From NCBI GenBank assembly GCA_965200525.1, contig OZ241368.1:744001-808000 (forward strand): DNA of 64,000 bases, read 5' to 3'. The DNA is from JANNPJ01 sp965200525 (GTDB taxonomy: Bacteria > Actinomycetota > Actinomycetes > Actinomycetales > Kineosporiaceae). A program made the position numbers and the translations under genes. Shown in pieces: positions 1 through 6,905 of the stretch; the stretch's first letter is position 1, and each line of letters opens with the position of its first letter. Under the pieces are notes generated by a model. The model saw nothing but the letters and a program-made list of their open reading frames with translations. It was not told the DNA's origin and did no database searches.

Positions 1-318
1 GACGCCGCGCCCGTCCCCGGAGGCCAGCAGCTCGGCCCCCGACGTGCGCTGCACGTACTGGCTCAGCGCCATGACCGGCAGCCCCGGATACTGCGCCCGC
101 AGGCTCACCGCCGCCCGCAGCCCCTCGTCGGTGAAGGACGGCGGCATCCGCACATCGGTGATCACCAGATCGGGCCGGTCCGGCTGGTCGGCCGCCACCG
201 CCGCGACCAGGCCCTCGGCATCCTCCACGACCGCGACGACGTCGAAGTCGAACCGCTTCAGCACCTGGATCAGCCCCTCGCGCAGCAGGACCGAGTCCTC
301 GGCGATCACGACTCGCAC
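1..318 (-). CDS. NarL/LuxR-family response regulator, receiver part (cut by window edge)
   Basis: The GTG-started frame gives a receiver domain: acidic pocket at residues 7-8 (ED), phospho-acceptor Asp55 in the ITDVRMPP stretch, and a conserved LSQYV strand near residue 86. The C-terminal LuxR helix-turn-helix lies beyond the left edge. The first 13 nt overlap the 3' end of the histidine kinase at 306-1613, so the two are translationally coupled and should form a cognate pair. The closest relative in the window is the regulator at 44306-44956, which starts almost identically and also follows a NarL-type kinase. The target genes cannot be seen. Confidence 0.9.
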   Translation of the reverse strand, partial: MRVVIAEDSVLLREGLIQVLKRFDFDVVAVVEDAEGLVAAVAADQPDRPDLVITDVRMPPSFTDEGLRAAVSLRAQYPGLPVMALSQYVQRTSGAELLASGDGRGV

Positions 319-1613
319 GGCACCTCGATCCGCAGCACGGTCGGGCCGCCCACCGGGCTGGACAGCAGCAGCCGGCCCTCCACGGCCGCCACCCGATCGG
401 CCAGCCCGGACAGTCCCGAACCGCGAGCCGGGTCGGCGCCCCCGGCACCGCCGTCGCGCACCTCGACCGCCAGCACCCCGGCGTCCACCGCCGCCGTGAC
501 CGTGGCCTCCTCGACCCCGCTGTGCTTGGCCACGTTGGCCAGTGCTTCGGCCACCGCGAAGTAGGCGCTGGTCTCCACCGCGGGCGGCAACCGCCCGACG
601 TCGGCCCGTACGCTCACCCTCAGCGGCCCGGACGCCGCCAGCTCCTCCAGCGCCGCACCGAGACCGAGCTCGGTCAAGGTCCGCGGGTTGATGCCGTGGA
701 TCAGGTCGCGTAACTCGACCATCAGCGCCTTAGCCTGCTCGTGGGCCGCGCCGACGGCGGTGGCGGCCGGCGATCCCTCCGGCAGGTCGAGCAGGGCCAG
801 CCCGGTCTGCATGGTCAGGCCGACCAGCCGCTGCTGAGCCCCGTCGTGCAGGTCGCGCTCGATCCGGTGCCGCTCGGCGTCGAAGGCGCCGACCAGGCGC
901 GCTCGCGAGCGGGTGACCTCGACCAGCTCGGCCGCCGACCGGTCCGGGGCCGGGGCCAGCAGCAACCGGGCCAGACCGGCCTGGGCGCCGGCACTGACGG
1001 CGATCAGGTAGGCCAGCAACGGGATCAAGGCCAGACCGGCCACTGCCAGCACCACGGCACCGCCGGTGGAGTGGACGGTGCCCGCCCCGATCACGATCGG
1101 GCCGCTCCCCAGGTGCACCGCGAACGGCGAGACGATCATGGTCAGGACGAACAGGGCGGCCAGCGCGAGCACCCCGGCCCAGACCGGCGTCAGCACGGCC
1201 AGCACCAGCGCGTGGGCCACCGCGCGCCAGGTCGCGGCGTCCGAATACAAGTTACCGCTGCGGATCTCGCGGATCGGGCGGTCGTCGGCCAGCCGCAGTC
1301 GCCACCGCTCCTCCCGGGCCAGTAGCACCGCCAGCGGCGGCCCGGCGATCCCTACCAGGCCCACCGCCATCAAGCCGAAGGACGCCGCGTCGGCCAGGTG
1401 CCCGGCACCCTCCGGCCCGGGACTGCCGTCACCACTGAGCCGCCGCCCGCCCTCGACCAGCAACAGCAGTGGGGCGAACAGGAACACCCAGACCACTGTG
1501 CAGGCCGCCGCACAACTGACGGCGTAGCCGAGCGCCCGCCAGGGCCAGGCCGAGATCAGGAACCGGGGCTCGGCCACGGCCCGCAGCAGCGTCGGGGGGC
1601 TGGAGGAAGTCAT
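306..1613 (-). CDS. NarL-type sensor histidine kinase
   Basis: A 435-aa membrane histidine kinase. Residues about 27-55, 78-98, 132-163 and 184-210 are hydrophobic segments, and there is no large extracytoplasmic domain, so the signal is probably sensed in or at the membrane. The HisKA_3 dimerisation motif RDLHDGAQQR carries phospho-acceptor His256; the C-terminal HATPase region shows an N-box (AVAEALANVAKH) and a glycine-rich box (GSGLSGLADRV). It phosphorylates the regulator encoded just downstream (1-318). Its ATG overlaps the stop of a 58-aa ORF (1610-1786) in an ATGA arrangement. The stimulus is unknown. Confidence 0.93.
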   Translation of the reverse strand: MTSSSPPTLLRAVAEPRFLISAWPWRALGYAVSCAAACTVVWVFLFAPLLLLVEGGRRLSGDGSPGPEGAGHLADAASFGLMAVGLVGIAGPPLAVLLAREERWRLRLADDRPIREIRSGNLYSDAATWRAVAHALVLAVLTPVWAGVLALAALFVLTMIVSPFAVHLGSGPIVIGAGTVHSTGGAVVLAVAGLALIPLLAYLIAVSAGAQAGLARLLLAPAPDRSAAELVEVTRSRARLVGAFDAERHRIERDLHDGAQQRLVGLTMQTGLALLDLPEGSPAATAVGAAHEQAKALMVELRDLIHGINPRTLTELGLGAALEELAASGPLRVSVRADVGRLPPAVETSAYFAVAEALANVAKHSGVEEATVTAAVDAGVLAVEVRDGGAGGADPARGSGLSGLADRVAAVEGRLLLSSPVGGPTVLRIEVPCES

Positions 1614-1786
1614 GACTCCAGGTTAGGAACTCCTGCCGCCCGCGACGAGAGGACGACCGTTAGTCCCGGACTATCGTCAGCACTACCCCGGGCCACCCGG
1701 CGCTGGCCGGCCCGGTTGTCGGTGATCAGAGCCGTCGCCGAGGCCAGCACCGAGATCAGGGCCACAGCGATCCCGCTCCACTGCAT
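1610..1786 (-). CDS. Putative small single-pass membrane protein upstream of the kinase (58 aa)
   Basis: A short ORF with a good ribosome site (GGAGGG, 7 nt before ATG) whose TGA overlaps the kinase ATG by 4 bp (ATGA). Residues 3-22 form a hydrophobic helix (GIAVALISVLASATALI), followed by a basic, polar tail, which predicts a single membrane pass. It is read first in a three-gene transcript with the kinase and regulator. It could be an accessory or sensing peptide for the kinase, or a leader ORF for coupling; function is inferred from position only. I do not recognise a family. Confidence 0.6.
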   Translation of the reverse strand: MQWSGIAVALISVLASATALITDNRAGQRRVARGSADDSPGLTVVLSSRAAGVPNLES

Positions 1787-2104
1787 CGTTCAGCCCTCCG
1801 CGCCTGCCGGTCGATGATCCAGGACGACGCTACGAGTCGGCCGACCGCGCGGCGATGGCCCTGACACCCGCTTCCGGGGTGGTGCCAGCACCCCGGTTCG
1901 CGCGACGCGGCGCCCCGACGACAGCGCCTGGCCCCGAGTCCAGCCGCCCTCGCCGGGGCGTTCCCCTCCGGTCAGCGCTCCGACGTTCGACGCCGCCCCC
2001 CAATCGCAGGTTATGTCGGGCTCAGCGCCTCGGGACAGGGCCAATCCCGGCCGAACCGACCGGACCAATCCGGCCCCCACTCAGCGAGAACGCCGGCCCG
2101 GCCA
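1787..2104. other. Intergenic, no gene seen
   Basis: Open frames here are low-complexity Arg/Pro shadows without ribosome sites. The stretch should hold the promoter for the leftward mini-protein/kinase operon and the end of the MocR transcript, but I see no clear -35/-10 pair or strong hairpin. Confidence 0.4.
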
Positions 2105-3535
2105 TCACCGGGAACGCCAAGCGGCCAGCAGCCGGGACACTCCTTCGGGAATCCGCTCCGGGGTGATCGATCCGAACCCGAGAATGACGCCGCACCGGCC
2201 CGGCCGGCCGGCGTAGAACCGGCTCAGCCCGTAGAAGGCCACACCGCGGTCGCCCGCCCGCTCGATCAGGGCCTGCTCCTGGTCCGGGGTGGTGCCTTCG
2301 GGCAGCAGAGCGGTGAGGTGCAACCCGACCGAGGTGCTGATCGGCTCGAACTCGGCGGCGTCGTCCGTGCTCAGGGCCTGTACCAGAAGCCCGTGCCGGG
2401 CCTCGTACTCGGCCCGGGTGGCGTGCAGGTGCCGGGCGAAGAGCCCTTCCTCGATGAACCGGGCCATCGCCGCCTGCCCGGCCAGCGGCGAGTGCCAGTC
2501 GGACACGAAGCGCGCGGCGGCCAGAGCCCGACCCAGCGGCGGCGGAGCGATCACGAAGCCCAGCCGCAGGGCCGGCTCGAGGGTCTTGGAGAACGTCCCG
2601 ACGTAGAACACCCGGCCCACCGTGTCGAGCGCGTGCAGGGCGTCCATCCGCCGGCCCCCGAACCGGAACTCGCTGTCGTAGTCGTCCTCGACGACAGCCG
2701 CGTCGTGCTCCTCGGCCCAGGCCAGCAACGCCTCCCGGCGGGCCATCGACATCGGCAGGCCCAGCGGCATCTGGTGCGAGGGGCAGACAAACACCAGCCG
2801 GGCCCGGTCCGGCAGGTCGGTGACGACCAGGCCCTGCTCGTCGACCCTGACCGGGACGACGCGCAGCCCCAGCGACTCGAACAGCAACCGGGCCGGTGGG
2901 TAGCCGGGCTCCTCGACGGCCACGACGTCTCCAGGCTCGAGCAGTACCCGGGCGATCAGGTCCAGCCCTTGCTGGGTGCCACTGGTGACGACCACCTGGT
3001 CGGCGTCGGCCCGCACCGCCCGAGCCGTGCCCACGTGCCGGGCGATGGCCGTGCGCAACCGTTCGTGGCCGGCGGTCGGGCCATACCCGCTGTTCCCGGC
3101 GTCCCGGCGCAGTTCGCTGGTGACCAGCCGGCGCCAGGTCTCGAACGGGAACAGGGCCGCGTCGGGCAGCCCCAGGCGAAAGTCGTAGTGACGCCGCTGC
3201 GGGGCCCAGGTCCGCGGCGGGCCGACCCGGGACCAGAAAGCTCGCGGCCGCAACGGGCTGGCCGGCTGCGCCCCGGAGGTCGGGGGCGAGCGGACGTCGG
3301 CCCGGGACACGAAGGTTCCGGCCCCCTGTCGTCCTTCCAACAGACCTTCACCGGCCAGCCATTCATAGGCCGAGCCGACCGTGTTGCGCGAAACCCCCAG
3401 CTCCTTGGCCAGGTTTCGGCTGGCCGGCAACTGATCGCCGGGCCGTAGGCGCCCCTCCTCGATGGCCGCCCGAACCTGCCGGTAGATCTGCTCGGTCAGG
3501 TCCTGGCGCCCGTCCAGCCGCAGGTGAACCTCCAC
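2105..3535 (-). CDS. MocR/PdxR-type GntR regulator with aminotransferase domain
   Basis: A 476-aa fusion: an N-terminal GntR winged helix (residues about 1-75, with LPASRNLAKELGVSRNTV as the recognition region) and a fold-type-I aminotransferase domain from about 115 to the end. The PLP-lysine region is visible in GTFSKTLEPALRLGF. Members of this family bind PLP and control vitamin B6, GABA or related amino-acid genes. The start is GTG; the upstream gene (3546-3884, same strand) ends only 10 bp before it, so it is probably the last gene of a three-gene leftward operon and not divergent from its target as is usual for MocR proteins. The regulated genes are unknown. Confidence 0.88.
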   Translation of the reverse strand: MEVHLRLDGRQDLTEQIYRQVRAAIEEGRLRPGDQLPASRNLAKELGVSRNTVGSAYEWLAGEGLLEGRQGAGTFVSRADVRSPPTSGAQPASPLRPRAFWSRVGPPRTWAPQRRHYDFRLGLPDAALFPFETWRRLVTSELRRDAGNSGYGPTAGHERLRTAIARHVGTARAVRADADQVVVTSGTQQGLDLIARVLLEPGDVVAVEEPGYPPARLLFESLGLRVVPVRVDEQGLVVTDLPDRARLVFVCPSHQMPLGLPMSMARREALLAWAEEHDAAVVEDDYDSEFRFGGRRMDALHALDTVGRVFYVGTFSKTLEPALRLGFVIAPPPLGRALAAARFVSDWHSPLAGQAAMARFIEEGLFARHLHATRAEYEARHGLLVQALSTDDAAEFEPISTSVGLHLTALLPEGTTPDQEQALIERAGDRGVAFYGLSRFYAGRPGRCGVILGFGSITPERIPEGVSRLLAAWRSR

Positions 3536-3545
3536 CCCCGGAACT

Positions 3546-3884
3546 CTAGACGTGTCGGTCCCGGCGTGGTCCTCGGCCGTGCCGACTGCTGTTACCGCGG
3601 CCTTTTGGCTCCGCCGGCTGAATCGGCCCCGGGCCGACCGGCAAGTTCGTCACATTGATCAAGGCCCGCAGGTGAGCCAATCGGCGGTGGCCGAGGTCGG
3701 TGACGTAATAGCGCCGACTGAATTCTCCCCGCTCGATCAGACCGCGCTCGATCAGGGCGGCATACGTGCTCCACCGCACACTGCCGGGGCACTCGTTCTC
3801 GCCGGCGAGAAAGCCGAGTAGAGCCAACTGCGGGCCGGTCAATTTCCGCCCAGCAGATCCCGGTGGTGTCACCCTCATGAGCAT
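3546..3884 (-). CDS. Small winged-helix-like protein, function unknown
   Basis: A 112-aa protein whose ATG overlaps the preceding TGA by one base (TGATG), so it is coupled to the gene at 3884-4234. Residues about 12-70 read like a winged-helix fold: LTGPQLALLGFLAGE, a helix with ALIERGLIERGEFSRR and a wing-like YYVTDLGHRRLAHL, as in PadR/MarR-like regulators. The C-terminal 35 residues are Pro/Gly/Arg-rich and disordered. It may be a DNA-binding partner of the upstream protein. A second in-frame ATG two codons in (3878) is an alternative start. Family not recognised. Confidence 0.6.
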   Translation of the reverse strand: MLMRVTPPGSAGRKLTGPQLALLGFLAGENECPGSVRWSTYAALIERGLIERGEFSRRYYVTDLGHRRLAHLRALINVTNLPVGPGPIQPAEPKGRGNSSRHGRGPRRDRHV

Positions 3885-4234
3885 CAGATCACCGAGACCA
3901 GCGTCGACAATGATTCGGCGCCGACCCGGAACCACGAGCCACCGACGGTCATGAAGGTGACGCCGACCTGCACCTGCCACCCGACGTCGTCCAACTCCAG
4001 CGGTTGCGGATCGGCACGAGAGAGCCAGTCGGCGAACAGTTCTCGATCCATGACGGCCAGTCCTCGGCCGGCGTGCCGGACGATGACCGTGTCCCGCCGG
4101 ACGCTTACCTCCGCCTCGCCGACCGACCAGTCGCGCCCGTTGCGCAGGTCGAGCACCAGTTCGCCGGTCCATTCCCCCGGCCGGGCATTGTCTGTGGTCA
4201 CGCTCACGGTTGTGGCCTCGCTCCCCGTTGACAT
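3884..4234 (-). CDS. Conserved-looking soluble protein of unknown function (116 aa)
   Basis: I chose the ATG at 4234 (MSTGSEATTVSV) because the upstream extension is Arg/Pro-rich and non-coding in character. The protein is acidic and beta-rich, with alternating strands (ELVLDLRNG, AEVSVRRDTVIVRHAGRGL, WQVQVGVTFMTVGGSWFRV) around one helix (MDRELFADWL). No signal peptide or membrane helix. It is the first gene of a tight leftward unit (TGATG overlap with 3546-3884, then a MocR regulator) and lies divergent from the XRE/DUF397 pair. I do not recognise the family. Confidence 0.7.
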   Translation of the reverse strand: MSTGSEATTVSVTTDNARPGEWTGELVLDLRNGRDWSVGEAEVSVRRDTVIVRHAGRGLAVMDRELFADWLSRADPQPLELDDVGWQVQVGVTFMTVGGSWFRVGAESLSTLVSVI

Positions 4235-4349
4235 TCGCGGACGGCGAGACCGGCGGTCGGAATGGGCCGAACCGGCGGTCTCGCCGGCTCCAGGATGGAG
4301 CGACTGGGCACAGAGGCTCAACCATTCCTTTTATCGCACTCAAAAAGAA

Positions 4350-4425
4350 GACCCCGTTTTGGCGCGGCTGGATACGCAATGCCGGCCGTGGCGAACTATC
4401 GCCTCATGGCAACCAGAACGGGGTC
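4350..4425. repeat. Inverted repeat flanking the XRE regulator start codon
   Basis: The arm GACCCCGTTTTGG at 4350-4362 and CCAGAACGGGGTC at 4413-4425 are reverse complements at 12 of 13 positions. The right arm starts 7 nt after the first base of the ATG of the XRE gene. It may be an autoregulatory operator, or an mRNA hairpin that controls translation start. The 50-nt spacer is long for a single dimer site. Confidence 0.5.
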
Positions 4426-5224
4426 CGTCTTCGTACGGAAGGCACTGGGTCGCCAGCTCAAGATGTTGAGGCTGGCCGCCGGAAAGACTTTCGCCGACGT
4501 CGTCGAGGTCGGCTCACCGGCCAAGATGCGGCGCATCGAGAACGGCGACCCGCCGATCAAGATGGCCGACGTCCGCACGCTCTGCTTCATGTACGGCGTG
4601 GACAACTCCACGACCGAGCAGCTGGTAGAGATGTCGCTGAACAAGGATCAGGACTGGTGGGAGTACTACAACGACGTGGTCCCGACCTGGCTCGGCCGGT
4701 ACGTGGCTCTGGAATCGGCGTCGAGCGCGATCACGACTTTCGACGCCGAGTTGATCCATGGACTGCTGCAGACCCCCGACTATCACCGCGCCGTCTACCT
4801 GGCTGCCGAGGACGTGCCTCTCGGGCATCTGGACCGGCATTTGGGCCTGCGATCAGATCGTCAGCGCGCAGCCCTGGAGCGCAACCCTCCGCTTCGGATC
4901 AGAGCGATCCTCGGGGAGGGAGCTTTGATTCGGGCTGTCGGCGGACCTGACGTCATGCGGAGTCAGCTGGCTCACCTGATGCAGATGGACCAGAGAGAGC
5001 ACGTAAGGATCCTTGTTTTGCCGCTGGCAGATGGCGCTCACGCCGCGATGACCGGAGCGTTCAGTATCCTGGAGAGCAACAGCCCCAATGATCCGGACAT
5101 CGTCTACCTGGAAACCCTCAGCGGTGGCCGGTACATCGAGAAGGAAGACATCGTCGACAGGTATCGCAGGATCGGTGCCGTCCTCGCGTCCCAAGCCGTA
5201 GCGATTAAGGAGTACCTGTCATGA
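4406..5224 (+). CDS. XRE-family regulator with DUF5753 domain
   Basis: A 272-aa protein starting at MATRTGSVFVRKALGRQL. An N-terminal Cro/CI-type helix-turn-helix (residues about 10-70, LKMLRLAAGKTFADVV...SPAKMRRIENG) is followed by a DUF5753 ligand/partner domain (about 85-272) with the family hallmarks WEYY, FDAELIHGLLQTPDY and ILVLPLADGAHAAMTGAF. In actinomycetes such regulators (WhiJ-like) sit beside a small DUF397 protein and affect development or antibiotic production; here the DUF397 gene follows with an ATGA overlap. A near-perfect inverted repeat spans its start codon. Confidence 0.92.
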   Translation: MATRTGSVFVRKALGRQLKMLRLAAGKTFADVVEVGSPAKMRRIENGDPPIKMADVRTLCFMYGVDNSTTEQLVEMSLNKDQDWWEYYNDVVPTWLGRYVALESASSAITTFDAELIHGLLQTPDYHRAVYLAAEDVPLGHLDRHLGLRSDRQRAALERNPPLRIRAILGEGALIRAVGGPDVMRSQLAHLMQMDQREHVRILVLPLADGAHAAMTGAFSILESNSPNDPDIVYLETLSGGRYIEKEDIVDRYRRIGAVLASQAVAIKEYLS

Positions 5225-5424
5225 CCCCCGACCCGGCACAGTGGGTGAAGGCCAGGCGTTCGAGTGCCAACGGCCAGTGCGTCGAGCTGCGCCGTCATGA
5301 CGCCGCGGTCGAGGTCCGCGACACGAAGGCCCACGGTCTGGGCCCCTCCCTCCGGATGAAACCCTCAGCTTTCGCCGCCTGGCTCGAGGCAGCCAAGAGC
5401 GGCGAGCTCGACCACCTCGTCTGA
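5221..5424 (+). CDS. DUF397 protein
   Basis: A 67-aa protein with the DUF397 pattern: W..ARRSSANGQCVELRR, VEVRDTKAHG and a C-terminal F..WL.A.K.GE helix. It overlaps the XRE gene by 4 bp (ATGA), so the pair is coupled. DUF397 proteins act as small partners or antagonists of the adjacent XRE/DUF5753 regulator; the pair resembles a regulator/anti-regulator or toxin-antitoxin-like unit, but toxicity has not been shown for most of them. Confidence 0.93.
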   Translation: MTPDPAQWVKARRSSANGQCVELRRHDAAVEVRDTKAHGLGPSLRMKPSAFAAWLEAAKSGELDHLV

Positions 5425-5464
5425 CTCCCGCTCCAGTGCCAACGTCACCCGTCTGCGGTCAACG

Positions 5465-6001
5465 ATGACCCCTGACGATGATCATCAGGTTCGGCTTCCC
5501 GACGACCTACCGATCATCGAGCGCAGCGCCATCCGCATCGTCGTGCTCGACGTCATGGACCGGGTCCTGCTCCTGCACACCCACGACCCGGACCATTCCG
5601 ATCTCGGCACCTGGTGGGAACTGCCCGGCGGTGGCATCGACCCGGGCGAGACCCATGTCGACGCCGCGGTCCGGGAGCTGCGCGAGGAGACCGGCATCGT
5701 GGCCGAACGTTCCCGGATGGGGCCACCGAACTGGCGACGGCGGGCGTCGTTCCGCCACCGCCAGGTCCGGCACATGCAGGACGAGGTGATCGTCACCCAG
5801 CGGCTGGACGTCGTCGGGCCTGACGTCGACGAGGCCGGGCGCCTGGACTACGAACGCGAGGACTACTTCGGCTTCCGCTGGTGGCCTCAGCCGGAGATTC
5901 TTTCCAGTGCTGAACATTTCTACCCGGGCCGCCTGCCGGTGCTTCTCGAGGCGTTCCTGCGCGGTGAGCCGATCACTGAACCCCTCGAACTATGGTCGTG
6001 A
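5465..6001 (+). CDS. NUDIX hydrolase
   Basis: A 178-aa cytosolic protein with a full Nudix box at about residues 56-79: GGGIDPGETH, then REL, REETGI, matching G-x5-E-x7-REUxEExGU. The catalytic REEx(T)G glutamates are intact. The fold would hydrolyse a nucleoside diphosphate linked to another group; the substrate cannot be told from sequence. It follows the DUF397 gene after 40 bp and could be co-transcribed. Its stop is directly adjacent to the stop of the convergent gene 6002-6427. Confidence 0.93.
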   Translation: MTPDDDHQVRLPDDLPIIERSAIRIVVLDVMDRVLLLHTHDPDHSDLGTWWELPGGGIDPGETHVDAAVRELREETGIVAERSRMGPPNWRRRASFRHRQVRHMQDEVIVTQRLDVVGPDVDEAGRLDYEREDYFGFRWWPQPEILSSAEHFYPGRLPVLLEAFLRGEPITEPLELWS

Positions 6002-6427
6002 TCAGCCGGTCGTCTCCCCCGGCTCGACCGGGGCGGTCGCGGCCTTGGCGGCGGCCTCCCGGTCGGCGGTGAGCAGTTCGATGATCACTGCGGCGATGAC
6101 CTCCGGGGAGTCGTCCCCGACGGTCACCGTGATCCCGCCACGGGTGAAGGTGAGCTCCGGCGCCGTCACCCTGGACTGACGCCAGGCCGAGTACGACATC
6201 AGCAGGCTGGGCACCTCGAGGGCGTGATCGAAGACGACGTTGACCACCTCGACGTCGCTGCCGGCCTCGCCGTCCGAGGCTGAGTGCATCTCGACCCGCG
6301 CCGATCCGGACACCGTCGGATCCCGGTGCAGCCATCCGCGAAACTGGTTCAGCTCGTATTCGTTCCCGGGCGCGGCCGACACACTGACCTCGACCGAATC
6401 ACTGGCGATTTCCGTACGACCAGACAT
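6002..6427 (-). CDS. Probable effector-associated constant component (EACC1-like) protein
   Basis: A 141-aa protein beginning MSGRTEIASDSVEVSV. The pattern of an N-terminal strand, then L..FRGWLHRDPTVSG, a central helical hydrophobic stretch and a closing strand TRGGITVTVGDDSPEV with a C-terminal helix (VIAAVIIELLTAD) resembles EACC1, a small domain that accompanies diverse effectors in actinobacterial conflict systems. This match is from memory of the family, not a search. There is no recognisable protease, kinase or STAND gene beside it, so it looks solitary or its effector is one of the unknown small genes nearby. An upstream in-frame ATG at 6469 is possible. Confidence 0.6.
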   Translation of the reverse strand: MSGRTEIASDSVEVSVSAAPGNEYELNQFRGWLHRDPTVSGSARVEMHSASDGEAGSDVEVVNVVFDHALEVPSLLMSYSAWRQSRVTAPELTFTRGGITVTVGDDSPEVIAAVIIELLTADREAAAKAATAPVEPGETTG

Positions 6428-6905
6428 GCGACCATGCCCCCAGACGTATGCGCGCCGCCCGTTTCCAGGCATCGGCTCGATTTCACGATTTCGGCCGATC
6501 GTACTTGACACGCCAGCCTTTTCAGGCCAGGCGAATGGCCGGTATTTCGGCCGCCGTCCTGAGAAAAAGGCAATTCTCGGGGCAATACGTCACGGGCCCG
6601 GCAACACAATCCACCCGGGCGGTTCCGCGGAACCGCCCGGGCCCGATCGCCATCCGACGATCAGCAGTTCAGTTCGCCCTGGTCGTCATGAAAGGTGCCA
6701 GCGAGGCCGTCTTGGCCGGGCCTGGCCAGCCACCGCTGACTCGCGCGGCTCGGGAAGGCGACCTTTCGGACGGCGTGGACATCGCTCTGCGAGCCTTCGC
6801 AGACCCTGGTTCGGACGCCGAGCCTCGGAGCACTCGTCGTCCAGCGGCACGATTCGGTGACTTCTCCTCCAGTTCAACCGCCGATCTGACGATTCGCACA
6901 AGGTG
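6428..6905. other. Intergenic with palindrome and possible gene relic
   Basis: No intact gene is supported. Besides the palindrome, a leftward frame that ends with TGA at 6661-6663 has a protein-like C-terminus (GTFHDDQGELNC) but runs into a stop after about 70 codons without any ATG or GTG. Promoters for the flanking divergent genes must lie here but are not obvious. Confidence 0.35.
6614..6641. terminator. 28-bp perfect palindrome, probable terminator
   Basis: Positions 6614-6641 read identically on both strands (arms start CCCGGGCGGTTCC). No T-run follows on either side. It lies between two divergently oriented genes, where no terminator is expected, so it may end a decayed leftward gene (see findings) or be a protein-binding site. 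Confidence 0.5.
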
